Assembly (NCBI GenBank): GCA_913046125.1
Contig: CAJWRL010000006.1
Coordinates: 1 to 19,497, forward strand
Length of the DNA stretch: 19,497 bases
Direction of reading: 5' to 3'
Source of the DNA: an uncultured Gammaproteobacteria bacterium
GTDB lineage: Bacteria; Pseudomonadota; Gammaproteobacteria; GCA-002705445; GCA-002716945
A program made the translations under genes and the position numbers. Under the pieces are notes generated by a model. It saw nothing but the letters and a program-made list of their open reading frames with translations. It had not been told where the DNA came from and did no database searches. Shown here piece after piece: positions 11,542 to 19,497 of the stretch. The number at the start of each line of letters is the position of its first letter. The first letter of the stretch is position 1.

Positions 11542-13038
11542 ATGGCTAGTAAGTTCGAAACACCTGAAGTAAGAAAGTTTCCAGTCATACCGAAACTAGA
11601 GAATAGTGCGACATCACATTTATCTCCGTTTAAATCAAAAGAAGAATTTCAATCAAGCTTAGGCTATCCTGGAGAACTTGTTGAAAATTGGCAGGAAAAA
11701 GCCATCGACAAAATGGGTGACCTTTTAGGTAAGTATCGCTCACTTCGTGTCTATCTTGATTCATGTATTCAGTGCGGCGCCTGCACAGATAAATGTCATT
11801 ACTATCAAGGCACAAAAGATCCGAACAACATGCCGGTGGGCAGACAAAACCTAATGAGAGGTGTTTATCGTAGATACTTTACTTTACCAGGAAAATACTT
11901 TCCAAAACTAGTTGGCGCCACAGATTTAACAAAAGAAGTATTAGATGACTGGTACTCTTACTATCATCAATGTTCTCAATGTAGAAGATGTGCTGTTTTT
12001 TGCCCGATAGGCATTGATACTGCAGAAATATCTATGGCTGCTAGAGAGGTCATGGACTCAATAGGAGTAGGTCAGAAATATTGTAATGAGATAATAGGCA
12101 AAGTGCACAAAATCGGAAATAACCTAGGACTACCAGAGCCAGCATTAGCAGATACACTAGAAGGTCTAGAAGAAGATGTTTTGGATGATACTGAGGTCGA
12201 TGTAAAGTTTCCATTAGACGTAAAAGACTCTGAGGTACTTTTGGTTACACCTTCTGCAGATTTTTTTGCAGAGCCACATGTTGATGGTCTCATTGGGTAT
12301 GCTAAAGTCTTCCATCAAGCAGGAATAAGCTGGACACTAAGTTCACATGCAAGTGAAGCTGCAAATTTTGGTATGTTTATAGGTAGCTATGACAACATGA
12401 AAAAGTTAGCAATGCGTATCAGAGAAGCTGCCCTGGAACTCAATGTCAAAAGGATTGTTTTTGGTGAATGTGGACATGCTTGGAGGGTAGCTTATAGTTT
12501 TTTAAATACTCTCGCAGGACCTTTTGACTTTCTGGATCCAAGATATCCCGTTCCACAGCATATTTGTGAGATTACTAATGGTTTAATAGATCAAAATGTT
12601 CTTCATTTCGATAAGTCTGCTAATGATGATATGACTCTTACTTATCATGATTCATGCAACGTAGCTAGAGCATCGAGCATGGGTGGAATCATGGGAGGTC
12701 AATTTACAATTCCTAGAAAAATTATCCAAACTGTTGCTAATAATTTTTATGATATGGACGATGAAACTATAAGAGAAAAAACATACTGCTGCGGGGGCGG
12801 TGGAGGCTTGCTGACAGACGATTTGATGGAATTGCGAGTAAAAGGAGCATTGCCAAGGATGGAGGCTTTAAAACACCTCATCGAAGAGAAGGGAGTCACG
12901 CATATGGCCGCTATTTGTGCTATCTGTAAGAGTCAATTTAGTAAGGTTTTCCAGTATTATGACCTTGAATTGGACCAGATTGTGAGCTTGCATCAGCTTG
13001 TAAGTAATGCGCTAATAATGAATAAAAAAGAGGTTTAG
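11542..13038 (+). CDS. dsrK: DsrK, HdrD-like iron-sulfur catalytic subunit of DsrMKJOP
   Basis: Cytoplasmic subunit of 498 residues related to HdrD, the heterodisulfide reductase catalytic subunit, and the one expected to act on DsrC. Two [4Fe-4S] motifs are plain: CIQCGACTDKC (75-85) and CSQCRRCAVFCP (144-155). The C-terminal half has the HdrD-type cysteine-rich segments: GECGHAW (Cys310), YHDSCNVAR (Cys372), YCCGGGGGLL (Cys416, 417) and ICAICKSQ (Cys459, 462), consistent with a special catalytic [4Fe-4S] site. It starts one base after dsrM and ends 77 nt before dsrL, the longest gap in the operon. Confidence 0.96.
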   Translation: MASKFETPEVRKFPVIPKLENSATSHLSPFKSKEEFQSSLGYPGELVENWQEKAIDKMGDLLGKYRSLRVYLDSCIQCGACTDKCHYYQGTKDPNNMPVGRQNLMRGVYRRYFTLPGKYFPKLVGATDLTKEVLDDWYSYYHQCSQCRRCAVFCPIGIDTAEISMAAREVMDSIGVGQKYCNEIIGKVHKIGNNLGLPEPALADTLEGLEEDVLDDTEVDVKFPLDVKDSEVLLVTPSADFFAEPHVDGLIGYAKVFHQAGISWTLSSHASEAANFGMFIGSYDNMKKLAMRIREAALELNVKRIVFGECGHAWRVAYSFLNTLAGPFDFLDPRYPVPQHICEITNGLIDQNVLHFDKSANDDMTLTYHDSCNVARASSMGGIMGGQFTIPRKIIQTVANNFYDMDDETIREKTYCCGGGGGLLTDDLMELRVKGALPRMEALKHLIEEKGVTHMAAICAICKSQFSKVFQYYDLELDQIVSLHQLVSNALIMNKKEV

Positions 13039-13063
13039 CCCAAAAATTCTTATGCTATACTGC

Positions 13064-13091
13064 TTAAATTAGTGTATTAGAAAAGTATAAT
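13064..13091 (+). promoter_or_regulatory. Possible internal promoter upstream of dsrL
   Basis: A perfect -10 box TATAAT (13086-13091) is preceded after 16 bp by a poor -35 (TTAAAT, 13064-13069). It lies in the 77-nt dsrK-dsrL gap, which is AT-rich and also contains a short possible hairpin (13056-13062 with 13070-13076) without a T-run, so not a terminator. It could give extra transcription of dsrLJOPNR. AT-richness makes chance matches likely. Confidence 0.3.
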
Positions 13092-13115
13092 AAACTTATA
13101 TAAAATGTTGAAATA

Positions 13116-15089
13116 ATGACAAAGATTGAAAAGACAATAAACTTGATGAAAGAGGAGAATACCTACAGAAGGTATGATGAGGGTGATCATAAATACGATG
13201 ACTTCTCTGAGGCTATCTTTGAGCAAGACCATTCTCATAAGTGTCCTACCTATGTTCACAAAACACCTCCTTGCCAAGGAAGCTGCCCATCTGGTGAAGA
13301 CATACGTGGATGGTTACAAATTGTCAGAGGAATTGAGCAGCCACCAAAAGATATGTCCATGTCAGAATACGCATTTAGAAGATCTACATCTGCAAACCCA
13401 TTTCCTTCACAAATGGGGAGAGTATGTCCAGCGCCATGTCAAAGTGGGTGCAATAGAAACGAAGTTGATGACTATGTGGGAATTAATGCTGTTGAGCAAT
13501 TTATAGGTGATAAGGCTATAAAAGAGGGTTATACATTTGATCCAGCGCCAAAGCTACAAAAAGAGAGAGTGGCTATCATAGGTGGTGGACCAGCAGGATT
13601 GTCTGCTGCATATCAGTTGAGAAAGATGGGATATGCATCAACTATCTTTGAAGAAAGAAAAGAGCTTGGTGGAATGATGCGCTATGGTATACCCGGCTAT
13701 AGAACACCTAGAGATCTTTTAGATAAAGAAATTGAGAGAATCATCAATCTAGGCGACATTGAAATAATTCTCGGGAAAAGAGTTGGTAAAGATGTAAAGC
13801 TCGAAGACGTTGAGAAATCACATGATGCGGTTTTATGGACTATTGGATGTTGGAACGGCAAAGCAATACCAGTAGATGGCGGGGATGCAACTAATTGTAT
13901 TACTGGTGTGGATTTCTTAGAGGCTTTTTGTGACGGCAGACTTAAAGTTGGATCAAAAAAAGTTATATGTGTAGGTGGGGGTGATACATCGATAGATGTT
14001 GTTTCTGTTGCAAGAAGACTTGGACATATATCCAAAATGAATGACCAAGATACGCCTGAAAATATAGTTCATGGATACGTAGCTCAAGATGTATCTGAAT
14101 CAGCTGCTAAAGAGGGCGCTGATGTCACATTAACATCACTATTTAAAAAAGAAGAGATGACTGCTGCCGAGCAAGAAGTTAATGATGCAATGCACGAAGG
14201 CGTAAAAATTTTAAATGGAGTAATGCCAGTTAAGATAGAAAAAAATGATGACAACAGAGCTGTCGCAATGATTGTTGCTGACTGTGCTTTTGATGAAAAA
14301 AATATACCTGTGCCAGTTGAGGGTACCGAACGAAGAATTGAGGCAGATCTCATAGTCGCTGCGATAGGCCAAGCGCCTGACATTGAGGGCATCGATGAAC
14401 TCGGTAATGAGAGAGGTTTCTTTGAAGTTGATGACTATTACAGACATAAAACAAAGGAAGGTCATTTTGTTGCTGGTGACATAATAAGACCACATCTTTT
14501 AACAACTGCTATTGGTCAAGGATCAATTGTTTCACAAACAATAAAAAGTTACTTTGAAAATAAAGATTTTAAAAGACGTCCAAAAGTAGATGTCCATCAT
14601 TTTAATCTTCTTGATAAGCTTAGAGAGACTGATCTTGCTCCTGAGCCTTATACTGCTCCTATAGATCCTGATTTATATCGTGGATCTGATACAAGTAAAA
14701 ATGTACTCCATAACTATGAAGACAGATCTGCACAAGAAATCATTCCATCAACTGAGTTATTTCTCGGTCACTTTAAGCATGAGGATCGTCTAAAAAGAGG
14801 AGAAGACGTACCATCAGGAGATGAGGTAATTGATAACTACAAGGATCGAATTATTGGATTAACAGAAGAACAAGCGATTGCTGAAGCGTCAAGATGTATG
14901 AGTTGTGGCATGTGTTTTGAATGCGACAACTGTGTAATATATTGCCCTCAGGATGCCGTATTTAGGGTAAAAAAAGATGAGGCTACACTCGGTAGGTATG
15001 TAGATACTGATTATAACAAATGTATTGGATGCCATATCTGCGCTGATGTCTGCCCAACTGGATATATAAAAATGGGGCTTGGCGAATAG
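13116..15089 (+). CDS. dsrL: DsrL, iron-sulfur flavoprotein NAD(P)H:acceptor oxidoreductase
   Basis: Cytoplasmic flavoprotein of 657 residues, similar to the small subunit of NADPH-dependent glutamate synthase, that links rDsrAB to NAD(P)(H). Order of parts: an N-terminal cysteine-rich Fe-S domain (CQGSCPSG at 53-60; CPAPCQSGC at 104-112), an FAD-binding fold with IIGGGPAGLSAA (about 154-165), a nucleotide-binding fold with GGGDTSIDVVSVARR (287-301), and a C-terminal ferredoxin domain with CMSCGMCFECDNCVIYCP (from about 594) and CIGCHICADVCP (about 636-647). The ferredoxin domain is what separates DsrL from related flavoproteins. No good Shine-Dalgarno sequence precedes the ATG at 13116; an ATG at 13146 is an alternative start. 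The dsrJ start lies 25 nt after its stop. Confidence 0.95.
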   Translation: MTKIEKTINLMKEENTYRRYDEGDHKYDDFSEAIFEQDHSHKCPTYVHKTPPCQGSCPSGEDIRGWLQIVRGIEQPPKDMSMSEYAFRRSTSANPFPSQMGRVCPAPCQSGCNRNEVDDYVGINAVEQFIGDKAIKEGYTFDPAPKLQKERVAIIGGGPAGLSAAYQLRKMGYASTIFEERKELGGMMRYGIPGYRTPRDLLDKEIERIINLGDIEIILGKRVGKDVKLEDVEKSHDAVLWTIGCWNGKAIPVDGGDATNCITGVDFLEAFCDGRLKVGSKKVICVGGGDTSIDVVSVARRLGHISKMNDQDTPENIVHGYVAQDVSESAAKEGADVTLTSLFKKEEMTAAEQEVNDAMHEGVKILNGVMPVKIEKNDDNRAVAMIVADCAFDEKNIPVPVEGTERRIEADLIVAAIGQAPDIEGIDELGNERGFFEVDDYYRHKTKEGHFVAGDIIRPHLLTTAIGQGSIVSQTIKSYFENKDFKRRPKVDVHHFNLLDKLRETDLAPEPYTAPIDPDLYRGSDTSKNVLHNYEDRSAQEIIPSTELFLGHFKHEDRLKRGEDVPSGDEVIDNYKDRIIGLTEEQAIAEASRCMSCGMCFECDNCVIYCPQDAVFRVKKDEATLGRYVDTDYNKCIGCHICADVCPTGYIKMGLGE

Positions 15090-15114
15090 TTCATCGCATT
15101 TTACTCAGGGGAAA

Positions 15115-15570
15115 ATGTTGAGACTACTTATAATATCATCACTGATATTTGTGTGCATGGCTAACTTGCAAACGATCAGTGCTCATGATGGAAATCCACA
15201 CATATCCCCAGGCAAATCTAAAGCTGATTCACAAGAAGCATGTGTGGAACCTACAGATGTTATGAGAAAAGAGCATTACCTCTTTCTACTCCATCAAAGG
15301 GACGAGACTGTCATAAATGGTATAAGAACGAAAAATCATAGTTTAGCTAATTGTATTGACTGTCATGTTTCATATGACGAAAAAGGTAAAGCTATACCTA
15401 TTAATGCGGAAGGCCAATTCTGTCAGGATTGTCATGTAAAAACAGCCACCAATATAACTTGTTTTTCTTGCCACGCAGCAGAACCTCGATATCCAAACCA
15501 TGAAAAAACAATAAGCAAGGATGAACTTAAAGAAATCAGTAAGATAGCCAAAAGGATTAAAGATGAATAA
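15115..15570 (+). CDS. dsrJ: DsrJ, periplasmic triheme cytochrome c
   Basis: Periplasmic c-type cytochrome of the DsrMKJOP complex, 151 residues from the ATG at 15115, which has CAGGGGAAA just upstream; an in-frame TTG at 15079 inside dsrL is unlikely. A Sec signal or uncleaved anchor covers about 1-23 (basic start, hydrophobic core, then ISA-HD). Three haem-binding motifs are present: CIDCH (80-84), CQDCH (103-107) and CFSCH (116-120). Cys43 in EACVEPTDVMRKEH corresponds to the conserved cysteine considered to ligate one haem in DsrJ (His/Cys ligation). Its stop overlaps dsrO by 8 nt. Confidence 0.94.
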   Translation: MLRLLIISSLIFVCMANLQTISAHDGNPHISPGKSKADSQEACVEPTDVMRKEHYLFLLHQRDETVINGIRTKNHSLANCIDCHVSYDEKGKAIPINAEGQFCQDCHVKTATNITCFSCHAAEPRYPNHEKTISKDELKEISKIAKRIKDE

Positions 15571-16291
15571 CAGAAGACATTTTCTTGTAAAATCTGCGAG
15601 CGCATTGACAATGACATTCATCGTTCCATCTTTATTATCTTCTAATGCTCAAGCAAAAAAACCACTTGATCAAAAAGTTACAGACAAAAAGAGCTGGGGT
15701 ATGCATATTGATGTTGATAAATGCGTTGATGGTTGCACGGCATGTGTCGATGCTTGCAATGAGGAAAATGGACTCACCGGATTTGGCAGACCCGAAACAG
15801 ATTCGCAATGGATTAGAAAAATTAAAATCAAAGATAAGACTACTGAAAAAATAACCACAATGCCTATGCTATGTCAACATTGTGAAAATCCACCATGTTG
15901 TGATGTGTGCCCAACTGGGGCTTCTTTTAAAAGGGTTGACGGCATTGTGATGGTTAATCAGCACACTTGCATAGGATGCAGATATTGCATGATGGCATGT
16001 CCATTCAAGGCAAGGTCTTTTGTACACGAAACACTAACTACACAGAACACTAATGCTCCTCGCGGAAAGGGTTGTGTTGAGAGCTGCAACCTATGCGTTA
16101 ATAAAATTGATCATGGTTCTGACACTACTGCATGTGAAGACGCATGCTCAAAAGCAGGTCACAATGCCATCACATTCGGTGACTTAAAGGACAGTAACAG
16201 CAAAGTAAGATTGGCAATTGAATCAAATAGTCCAAGAAGATTGAGAGATGATTTAAACCTAAAGCAAAAAGTATTTTATTCAAACATATGA
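15563..16291 (+). CDS. dsrO: DsrO, periplasmic iron-sulfur protein (Tat-exported)
   Basis: Periplasmic ferredoxin-like subunit of 242 residues. The N-terminus has a twin-arginine signal (NNRRHFLVK, then a hydrophobic stretch and SNAQA, cleavage near residue 31), as expected for export of a folded Fe-S protein. Multiple [4Fe-4S] cysteine sets follow: CVDGCTACVDAC, CQHCENPPCCDVCP, CIGCRYCMMACP and CVESCNLCVNK with later cysteines. It is related to the HybA/NrfC/PsrB-type electron-transfer subunits and pairs with the membrane protein DsrP. It begins within the last codons of dsrJ and overlaps dsrP by ATGA. Confidence 0.95.
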   Translation: MNNRRHFLVKSASALTMTFIVPSLLSSNAQAKKPLDQKVTDKKSWGMHIDVDKCVDGCTACVDACNEENGLTGFGRPETDSQWIRKIKIKDKTTEKITTMPMLCQHCENPPCCDVCPTGASFKRVDGIVMVNQHTCIGCRYCMMACPFKARSFVHETLTTQNTNAPRGKGCVESCNLCVNKIDHGSDTTACEDACSKAGHNAITFGDLKDSNSKVRLAIESNSPRRLRDDLNLKQKVFYSNI

Positions 16292-17463
16292 GCGACTACA
16301 CACTTAACAAACTCAAAGCGCCAAGACTATTGTACTGGGGAATCTTCTTGTTTCTTGGTTTTCTTATAGTAATTGGTCTGGCCTCATCCTCATACATGGA
16401 ACACGAAGGACACTATGTTACAGGAATGAATAATCAAATTGTGTGGGGCCTACCACATATTTTCGCAGTAACTCTTATTGTCATCGCATCGGGTGTTTTG
16501 AATATTGCCTCTATGTCATCTGCATTTAATAAAAAACTCTATAAACCACTTGCTCCATTATCGGCACTTTTTGCTATAGCCTTTTTGATTGCAGGCTTGA
16601 TCATCTTAGTCCTCGATTTAGGAAGGCCAGATCGTCTCATTGTTGCAATGACTACATACAACTTCAAATCAATTTTTGCATGGAATATTTTTTTATACTC
16701 AGGATTCTTCGTAATACTGGCTGTATATATTTGGTCAATGTTAGACTTTAATGTAACTAGATTTTCATCACTAGTCGGCAAAATTGCATTTGGTTGGAGA
16801 ATAATTCTTACTACTGGTACAGGATCAATATTTGGGTTTCTGGTAGCTCGGGAGGCATATTCGACTGCCGTTCTTGCACCTTTATTTATTGTGATGTCCC
16901 TATTATATGGGACTGCAGTTTTCTATTTATTACTTCGTGTCATTTCTCGGTTACAGTCGATTAACATTCCAGATGAAATAACAAAAAATATCAGACGTTT
17001 GATGATAATATTTCTATTAGCTAATATTTACTTTTTGATCTTATATCATATAACTAATCTTTATATCTCTAAACAAATAGCTGTAGAGTCTTTCATATTA
17101 CTCAACGGCGGTGGTTACACTACTATGTTTTGGTTAGGGCAAGTGGGACTGGGACTAGTTATTCCTCTCCTTTACGAAATGACGAATGATGAGGGGAGAA
17201 GTTTCGGGCTTACTATAACGTCGCTTATGGTACTAGTCGGTGGTTTTTTTGCAGTTGCCGTTATCATTATAGGAGGACAAGCTTTCCCATTAAATATATT
17301 TCCAGACCATATTATTTTAGAGTCATCTTTTTACGATAACGTAATACATTCATATACACCCTCTATTTTTGAGTTTGGTTTAGGAGTTGGTGGAACATCG
17401 CTTGCTCTAATAATTATACTTATCTTAATTACTAATTTAAAATTCATCCCTGTCAAAAAGTAG
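16288..17463 (+). CDS. dsrP: DsrP, NrfD-family membrane subunit
   Basis: Integral membrane protein of 391 residues with about ten helices, of the NrfD/HybB/PsrC family, acting as the quinone-interacting anchor of DsrO. Family features include the ILVLDLGRPDRLIVAMTTYN segment (about 106-125), typical of NrfD proteins, and the later FWLGQVGLGLVIPLLYE helix. No cofactor motif is expected. It overlaps dsrO by 4 nt (ATGA) and is followed by 12 nt with GAGGATA before dsrN. Confidence 0.95.
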   Translation: MSDYTLNKLKAPRLLYWGIFLFLGFLIVIGLASSSYMEHEGHYVTGMNNQIVWGLPHIFAVTLIVIASGVLNIASMSSAFNKKLYKPLAPLSALFAIAFLIAGLIILVLDLGRPDRLIVAMTTYNFKSIFAWNIFLYSGFFVILAVYIWSMLDFNVTRFSSLVGKIAFGWRIILTTGTGSIFGFLVAREAYSTAVLAPLFIVMSLLYGTAVFYLLLRVISRLQSINIPDEITKNIRRLMIIFLLANIYFLILYHITNLYISKQIAVESFILLNGGGYTTMFWLGQVGLGLVIPLLYEMTNDEGRSFGLTITSLMVLVGGFFAVAVIIIGGQAFPLNIFPDHIILESSFYDNVIHSYTPSIFEFGLGVGGTSLALIIILILITNLKFIPVKK

Positions 17464-17475
17464 AGGATAATCTCT

Positions 17476-18828
17476 ATGGTTCAGTCACTCCTAATATCGT
17501 CTACAAGAAAGTCATCTGGCAAGACTATTATTTCTATTGGTTTATCTGGATTAGCAAATAACTTAGGTTACGATATTCAAACTTTTAAAAAAGGTCCGGA
17601 CTTTATTGATCCCTCATGGCTAACACTAGCCTCTAAAAGGCCATGCTATAATTTAGACTTCAATACGATGGGCTCAGAGGAAATTAAGAGGATGTACACA
17701 GAGAAATCTTATGGCATGGACTTTAGCCTAATTGAGGGTACAAAGGGTTTATTTGATGGGATATCGACTGATGGAGGTGATAGCAATGCAGAGTTAGCTG
17801 GTTTATTGAAATCTAACGTCTTATTAGTTATCGATTGTGAGGGTATTACAAGAGGCATAGCACCTCTTTTAGAGGGATACAAATCATTTGGGAAAAAACT
17901 CAAATTGAATAGAGTTATTTTAAACAATGTATCAACATCTAGACACGAGTCAAAATTAGTATCTGCAATATCACGATATACTGATTTTAGAGTACTGGGA
18001 GTAATCCCATCAATAAAAAACTTCATCGTTGAGCGTCACTTAGGCTTAGTTCCAACATTCCAACACCCTCAAAAAAAGAAGGTCCTATCGTCACTAGTTT
18101 CTATTATTAAGAATAATACTGATTATAAAAATCTCTTTCCTTTGAGGTCTAAATCACAAAAAAAAGTCGTAAAACCTCGTTTAACAAAGAAAAAAAACTC
18201 TATTGTAGTAGGAGTAGCATCTGATGCTGCCTTTGGTTTTTATTATCCTGATGATATAGAGGAAATTGAAAGACAAGGCTGTCGAGTAAAAAAAATTGAT
18301 CTAATTAGAGAGGCCACACTCCCAACTATCAATGGCTTGTTTATTGGCGGAGGGTTTCCAGAAACTCAAGCTCAGAAACTTCAACAGAATAATTCTATGA
18401 AAAAATCAGTCCATAATGCTATAAACCGAGGACTTCCAGTTTATGCTGAGTGTGGTGGACTAATGTATTTAGCTAACCGTATTAAGTTTGGAGAATCTCT
18501 TACCAAAATGTGTAATGTCTTTGATATTGACATTGAAATGAATGAAAAACCTGTTGGCAGAGGTTATACAATTTTGGACACCGATAAACATCCTTGGTCG
18601 ATGAAGAATAAGAACATTCATGCACATGAGTTTCATTACTCATCAGTTAAATTTAATAAGAAGAGATATAAATATGCTTACAATGTAAAACGAGGTTATG
18701 GTATAAATGGTAGAAAAGATGGTCTGATATATAAAAATACTATTGCTTCATTTTCACACCTCAGGTCAACGAGTAAATTTAATTGGGCTGAATATTTTAT
18801 AAAATTTATAGAGCAAAATAATGGTTAA
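17476..18828 (+). CDS. dsrN: DsrN, cobyrinate a,c-diamide synthase-like siroheme amidase
   Basis: A CbiA/CobB-family ATP-dependent glutamine amidotransferase of 450 residues, which in sulfur oxidisers converts siroheme to siroamide for DsrAB. The N-terminal P-loop domain shows STRKSSGKT (9-17), then KKGPDFIDPSWLT and EGTKGLFDG, typical of CbiA. The C-terminal class I glutaminase-like domain has the nucleophile Cys326 in YAECGGLMYL and a later His in SFSHLRS. No cobalamin genes are adjacent, which favours the siroheme role over B12 synthesis. It overlaps dsrR by 8 nt. Confidence 0.93.
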   Translation: MVQSLLISSTRKSSGKTIISIGLSGLANNLGYDIQTFKKGPDFIDPSWLTLASKRPCYNLDFNTMGSEEIKRMYTEKSYGMDFSLIEGTKGLFDGISTDGGDSNAELAGLLKSNVLLVIDCEGITRGIAPLLEGYKSFGKKLKLNRVILNNVSTSRHESKLVSAISRYTDFRVLGVIPSIKNFIVERHLGLVPTFQHPQKKKVLSSLVSIIKNNTDYKNLFPLRSKSQKKVVKPRLTKKKNSIVVGVASDAAFGFYYPDDIEEIERQGCRVKKIDLIREATLPTINGLFIGGGFPETQAQKLQQNNSMKKSVHNAINRGLPVYAECGGLMYLANRIKFGESLTKMCNVFDIDIEMNEKPVGRGYTILDTDKHPWSMKNKNIHAHEFHYSSVKFNKKRYKYAYNVKRGYGINGRKDGLIYKNTIASFSHLRSTSKFNWAEYFIKFIEQNNG

Positions 18829-19177
18829 ACAAATCTTTGAAATTAGTGATGATGCAGCGAGACAAATTAATGTGGCTGCAGAGGAATCCGAAAGTTCTAA
18901 GTGGCCATTACGAATATCCCTCAATGTTGACTCATCCGGCAAGTTTAACTATCTCATGGGTTTTGACCAATCTAAAGAGGAAGATCTTCAACTGAAGATA
19001 AACGGAATAAATATACTGATAGATCCCGAATCTATGGCAAATCTAAAAAATACTAAACTTGACTATGTTGCTATAGACGGTTCAGATAAACAATTCATTT
19101 TCATTAATCCGAATGATCCAGAGTATAAGAAGCCGGATGAGTCGTTGGACTCAAACACTACACATGATTTTAATTAG
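18821..19177 (+). CDS. dsrR: DsrR, A-type scaffold-like protein without cluster cysteines
   Basis: A 118-residue protein with the IscA/ErpA-type fold: FEISDDAARQINVAAEE, the strand region LRISLNVDSSGKFNYLMGFD, and INILIDPESMANLKNTKLDYVAID. The three cysteines that bind iron-sulfur in A-type carriers are missing; the protein has no cysteine at all, as is typical of DsrR. Allochromatium DsrR is reported to act in post-transcriptional control of dsr expression rather than in cluster assembly. It is the last gene of the operon; its stop overlaps that of the convergent ispH by 3 nt, and no terminator is visible. Confidence 0.92.
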   Translation: MVKQIFEISDDAARQINVAAEESESSKWPLRISLNVDSSGKFNYLMGFDQSKEEDLQLKINGINILIDPESMANLKNTKLDYVAIDGSDKQFIFINPNDPEYKKPDESLDSNTTHDFN

Positions 19178-19497
19178 CTATTAGGCGGTCTAAGTTCTCT
19201 TGGAATAGAGAATGTTATATTTTCACTCTTAAAAGATAGATTCTTATCAGACATCCTCGCACCTTTGCTCAGTAGAAATTTTACTAGAGAGGCAACAGTA
19301 TCCTCAGGTGCGGAGGCACCAGCAGTAATGCCTATAATCTTATCACTGCTCAAATCATCAATATCAATTTGGTTTATATCGTCTATCAAATAAGACTTAA
19401 TTCCATACTGAACACCTATTTCTTTCAAGCGCTGAGAATTTGAGCTATTTTGTGAACCGACAACTATCAATGAATCGCAAAACTCTAAAATTTTTTT
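19174..19497 (-). CDS. ispH: 4-hydroxy-3-methylbut-2-enyl diphosphate reductase, C-terminal part
   Basis: The last 107 residues of IspH (LytB), the final enzyme of the MEP isoprenoid pathway, a [4Fe-4S] protein. The frame is open at the right edge of the window, so the gene continues beyond it. Reading back from the edge gives KKILEFCDSLIVVGSQNSSN, whose Cys is one of the three conserved cluster ligands, followed by the SQRL, YLIDDI and GITAGASAPE motifs of the family. Allochromatium has dsrS after dsrR; here this housekeeping gene lies tail to tail with the operon instead. Confidence 0.93.
   Translation of the reverse strand, partial: KKILEFCDSLIVVGSQNSSNSQRLKEIGVQYGIKSYLIDDINQIDIDDLSSDKIIGITAGASAPEDTVASLVKFLLSKGARMSDKNLSFKSENITFSIPRELRPPNS

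Noticed and set aside
13039..13115. Short hairpin 13056-13062/13070-13076 as a terminator after dsrK
   Set aside because: Seven weak base pairs including G-U pairs and no following T-run; the operon most likely continues.
13697..14392. Two overlapping minus-strand open frames of 102-112 codons inside dsrL
   Set aside because: They lie wholly within the well-supported dsrL coding sequence, are Ser/Thr/Ile-rich low-information translations and show no motif; they are antisense shadows.
15079..15114. Longer dsrJ start at the TTG at 15079
   Set aside because: It would lie in the end of dsrL and add a non-signal-like polar segment; the ATG at 15115 has a good ribosome binding site and begins a normal signal peptide.
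17476..18828. Cobalamin biosynthesis gene cbiA/cobB
   Set aside because: The fold is the same, but the position between dsrP and dsrR and absence of cobalamin genes nearby fit dsrN better.
1..19497. tRNA, rRNA, insertion sequences or integration sites
   Set aside because: No cloverleaf-like segment, transposase, terminal inverted repeats or long direct repeats were seen; nearly all sequence is coding.

Overview
This AT-rich window carries an almost complete oxidative (reverse-type) dissimilatory sulfite reductase operon in the order dsrA-B-E-F-H-C-M-K-L-J-O-P-N-R (6996-19177, + strand). The presence of dsrEFH and dsrL, the rDsr-type gene order, the low GC and the ExbB/TonB-receptor and IspH neighbours point to a sulfur-oxidising gammaproteobacterium, perhaps of the marine SUP05/Thioglobus type. 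That lineage assignment is inference; no rRNA or marker gene is present to fix it.

Layout. (1) 1-1245: the C-terminal end of a TonB-dependent receptor resembling the copper-receptor family, a strong Rho-independent terminator, and an ExbB-like proton-channel gene. (2) 1242-3692, minus strand: four genes joined by 4-nt ATGA stop/start overlaps, encoding an Fe(II)/2-oxoglutarate oxygenase, a TrpD2-like protein without the classical PRPP motif, a small Rieske ferredoxin and a DUF4396-type membrane protein. (3) 3733-4296, plus strand: an unrecognised 187-residue protein. (4) 4298-6851, minus strand: a TauD-like oxygenase, an unknown 64-residue protein, a stand-alone Cas6/Cmx6-like RAMP protein, a DsrC-family protein with no cysteine (RspA type), and two small unknown proteins. 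(5) 6852-6995: a 144-bp divergent promoter region. (6) 6996-19177: the dsr operon. (7) 19174-19497, minus strand: the C-terminal part of IspH.

How the dsr genes work together (known from Allochromatium vinosum and relatives): DsrEFH passes sulfur to the C-terminal cysteines of DsrC; the membrane complex DsrMKJOP handles persulfidated/trisulfide DsrC and electrons; DsrAB oxidises the sulfur to sulfite with siroamide-[4Fe4S]; DsrL links DsrAB to NAD(P)H; DsrN amidates siroheme; DsrR acts in post-transcriptional control. Genes are tightly packed with TAATG or ATGA junctions. The one real gap, 77 nt before dsrL, contains a possible internal promoter.

The most unusual part is the accessory island at 1242-6851. 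It places an orphan CRISPR-type RNA-processing protein, with no CRISPR array or other cas gene in view, in one operon with a cysteine-free DsrC paralogue and directly divergent from dsrA. This suggests an uncharacterised RNA- or regulation-linked module attached to sulfur oxidation. The juxtaposition is seen in the sequence; the function is inference.
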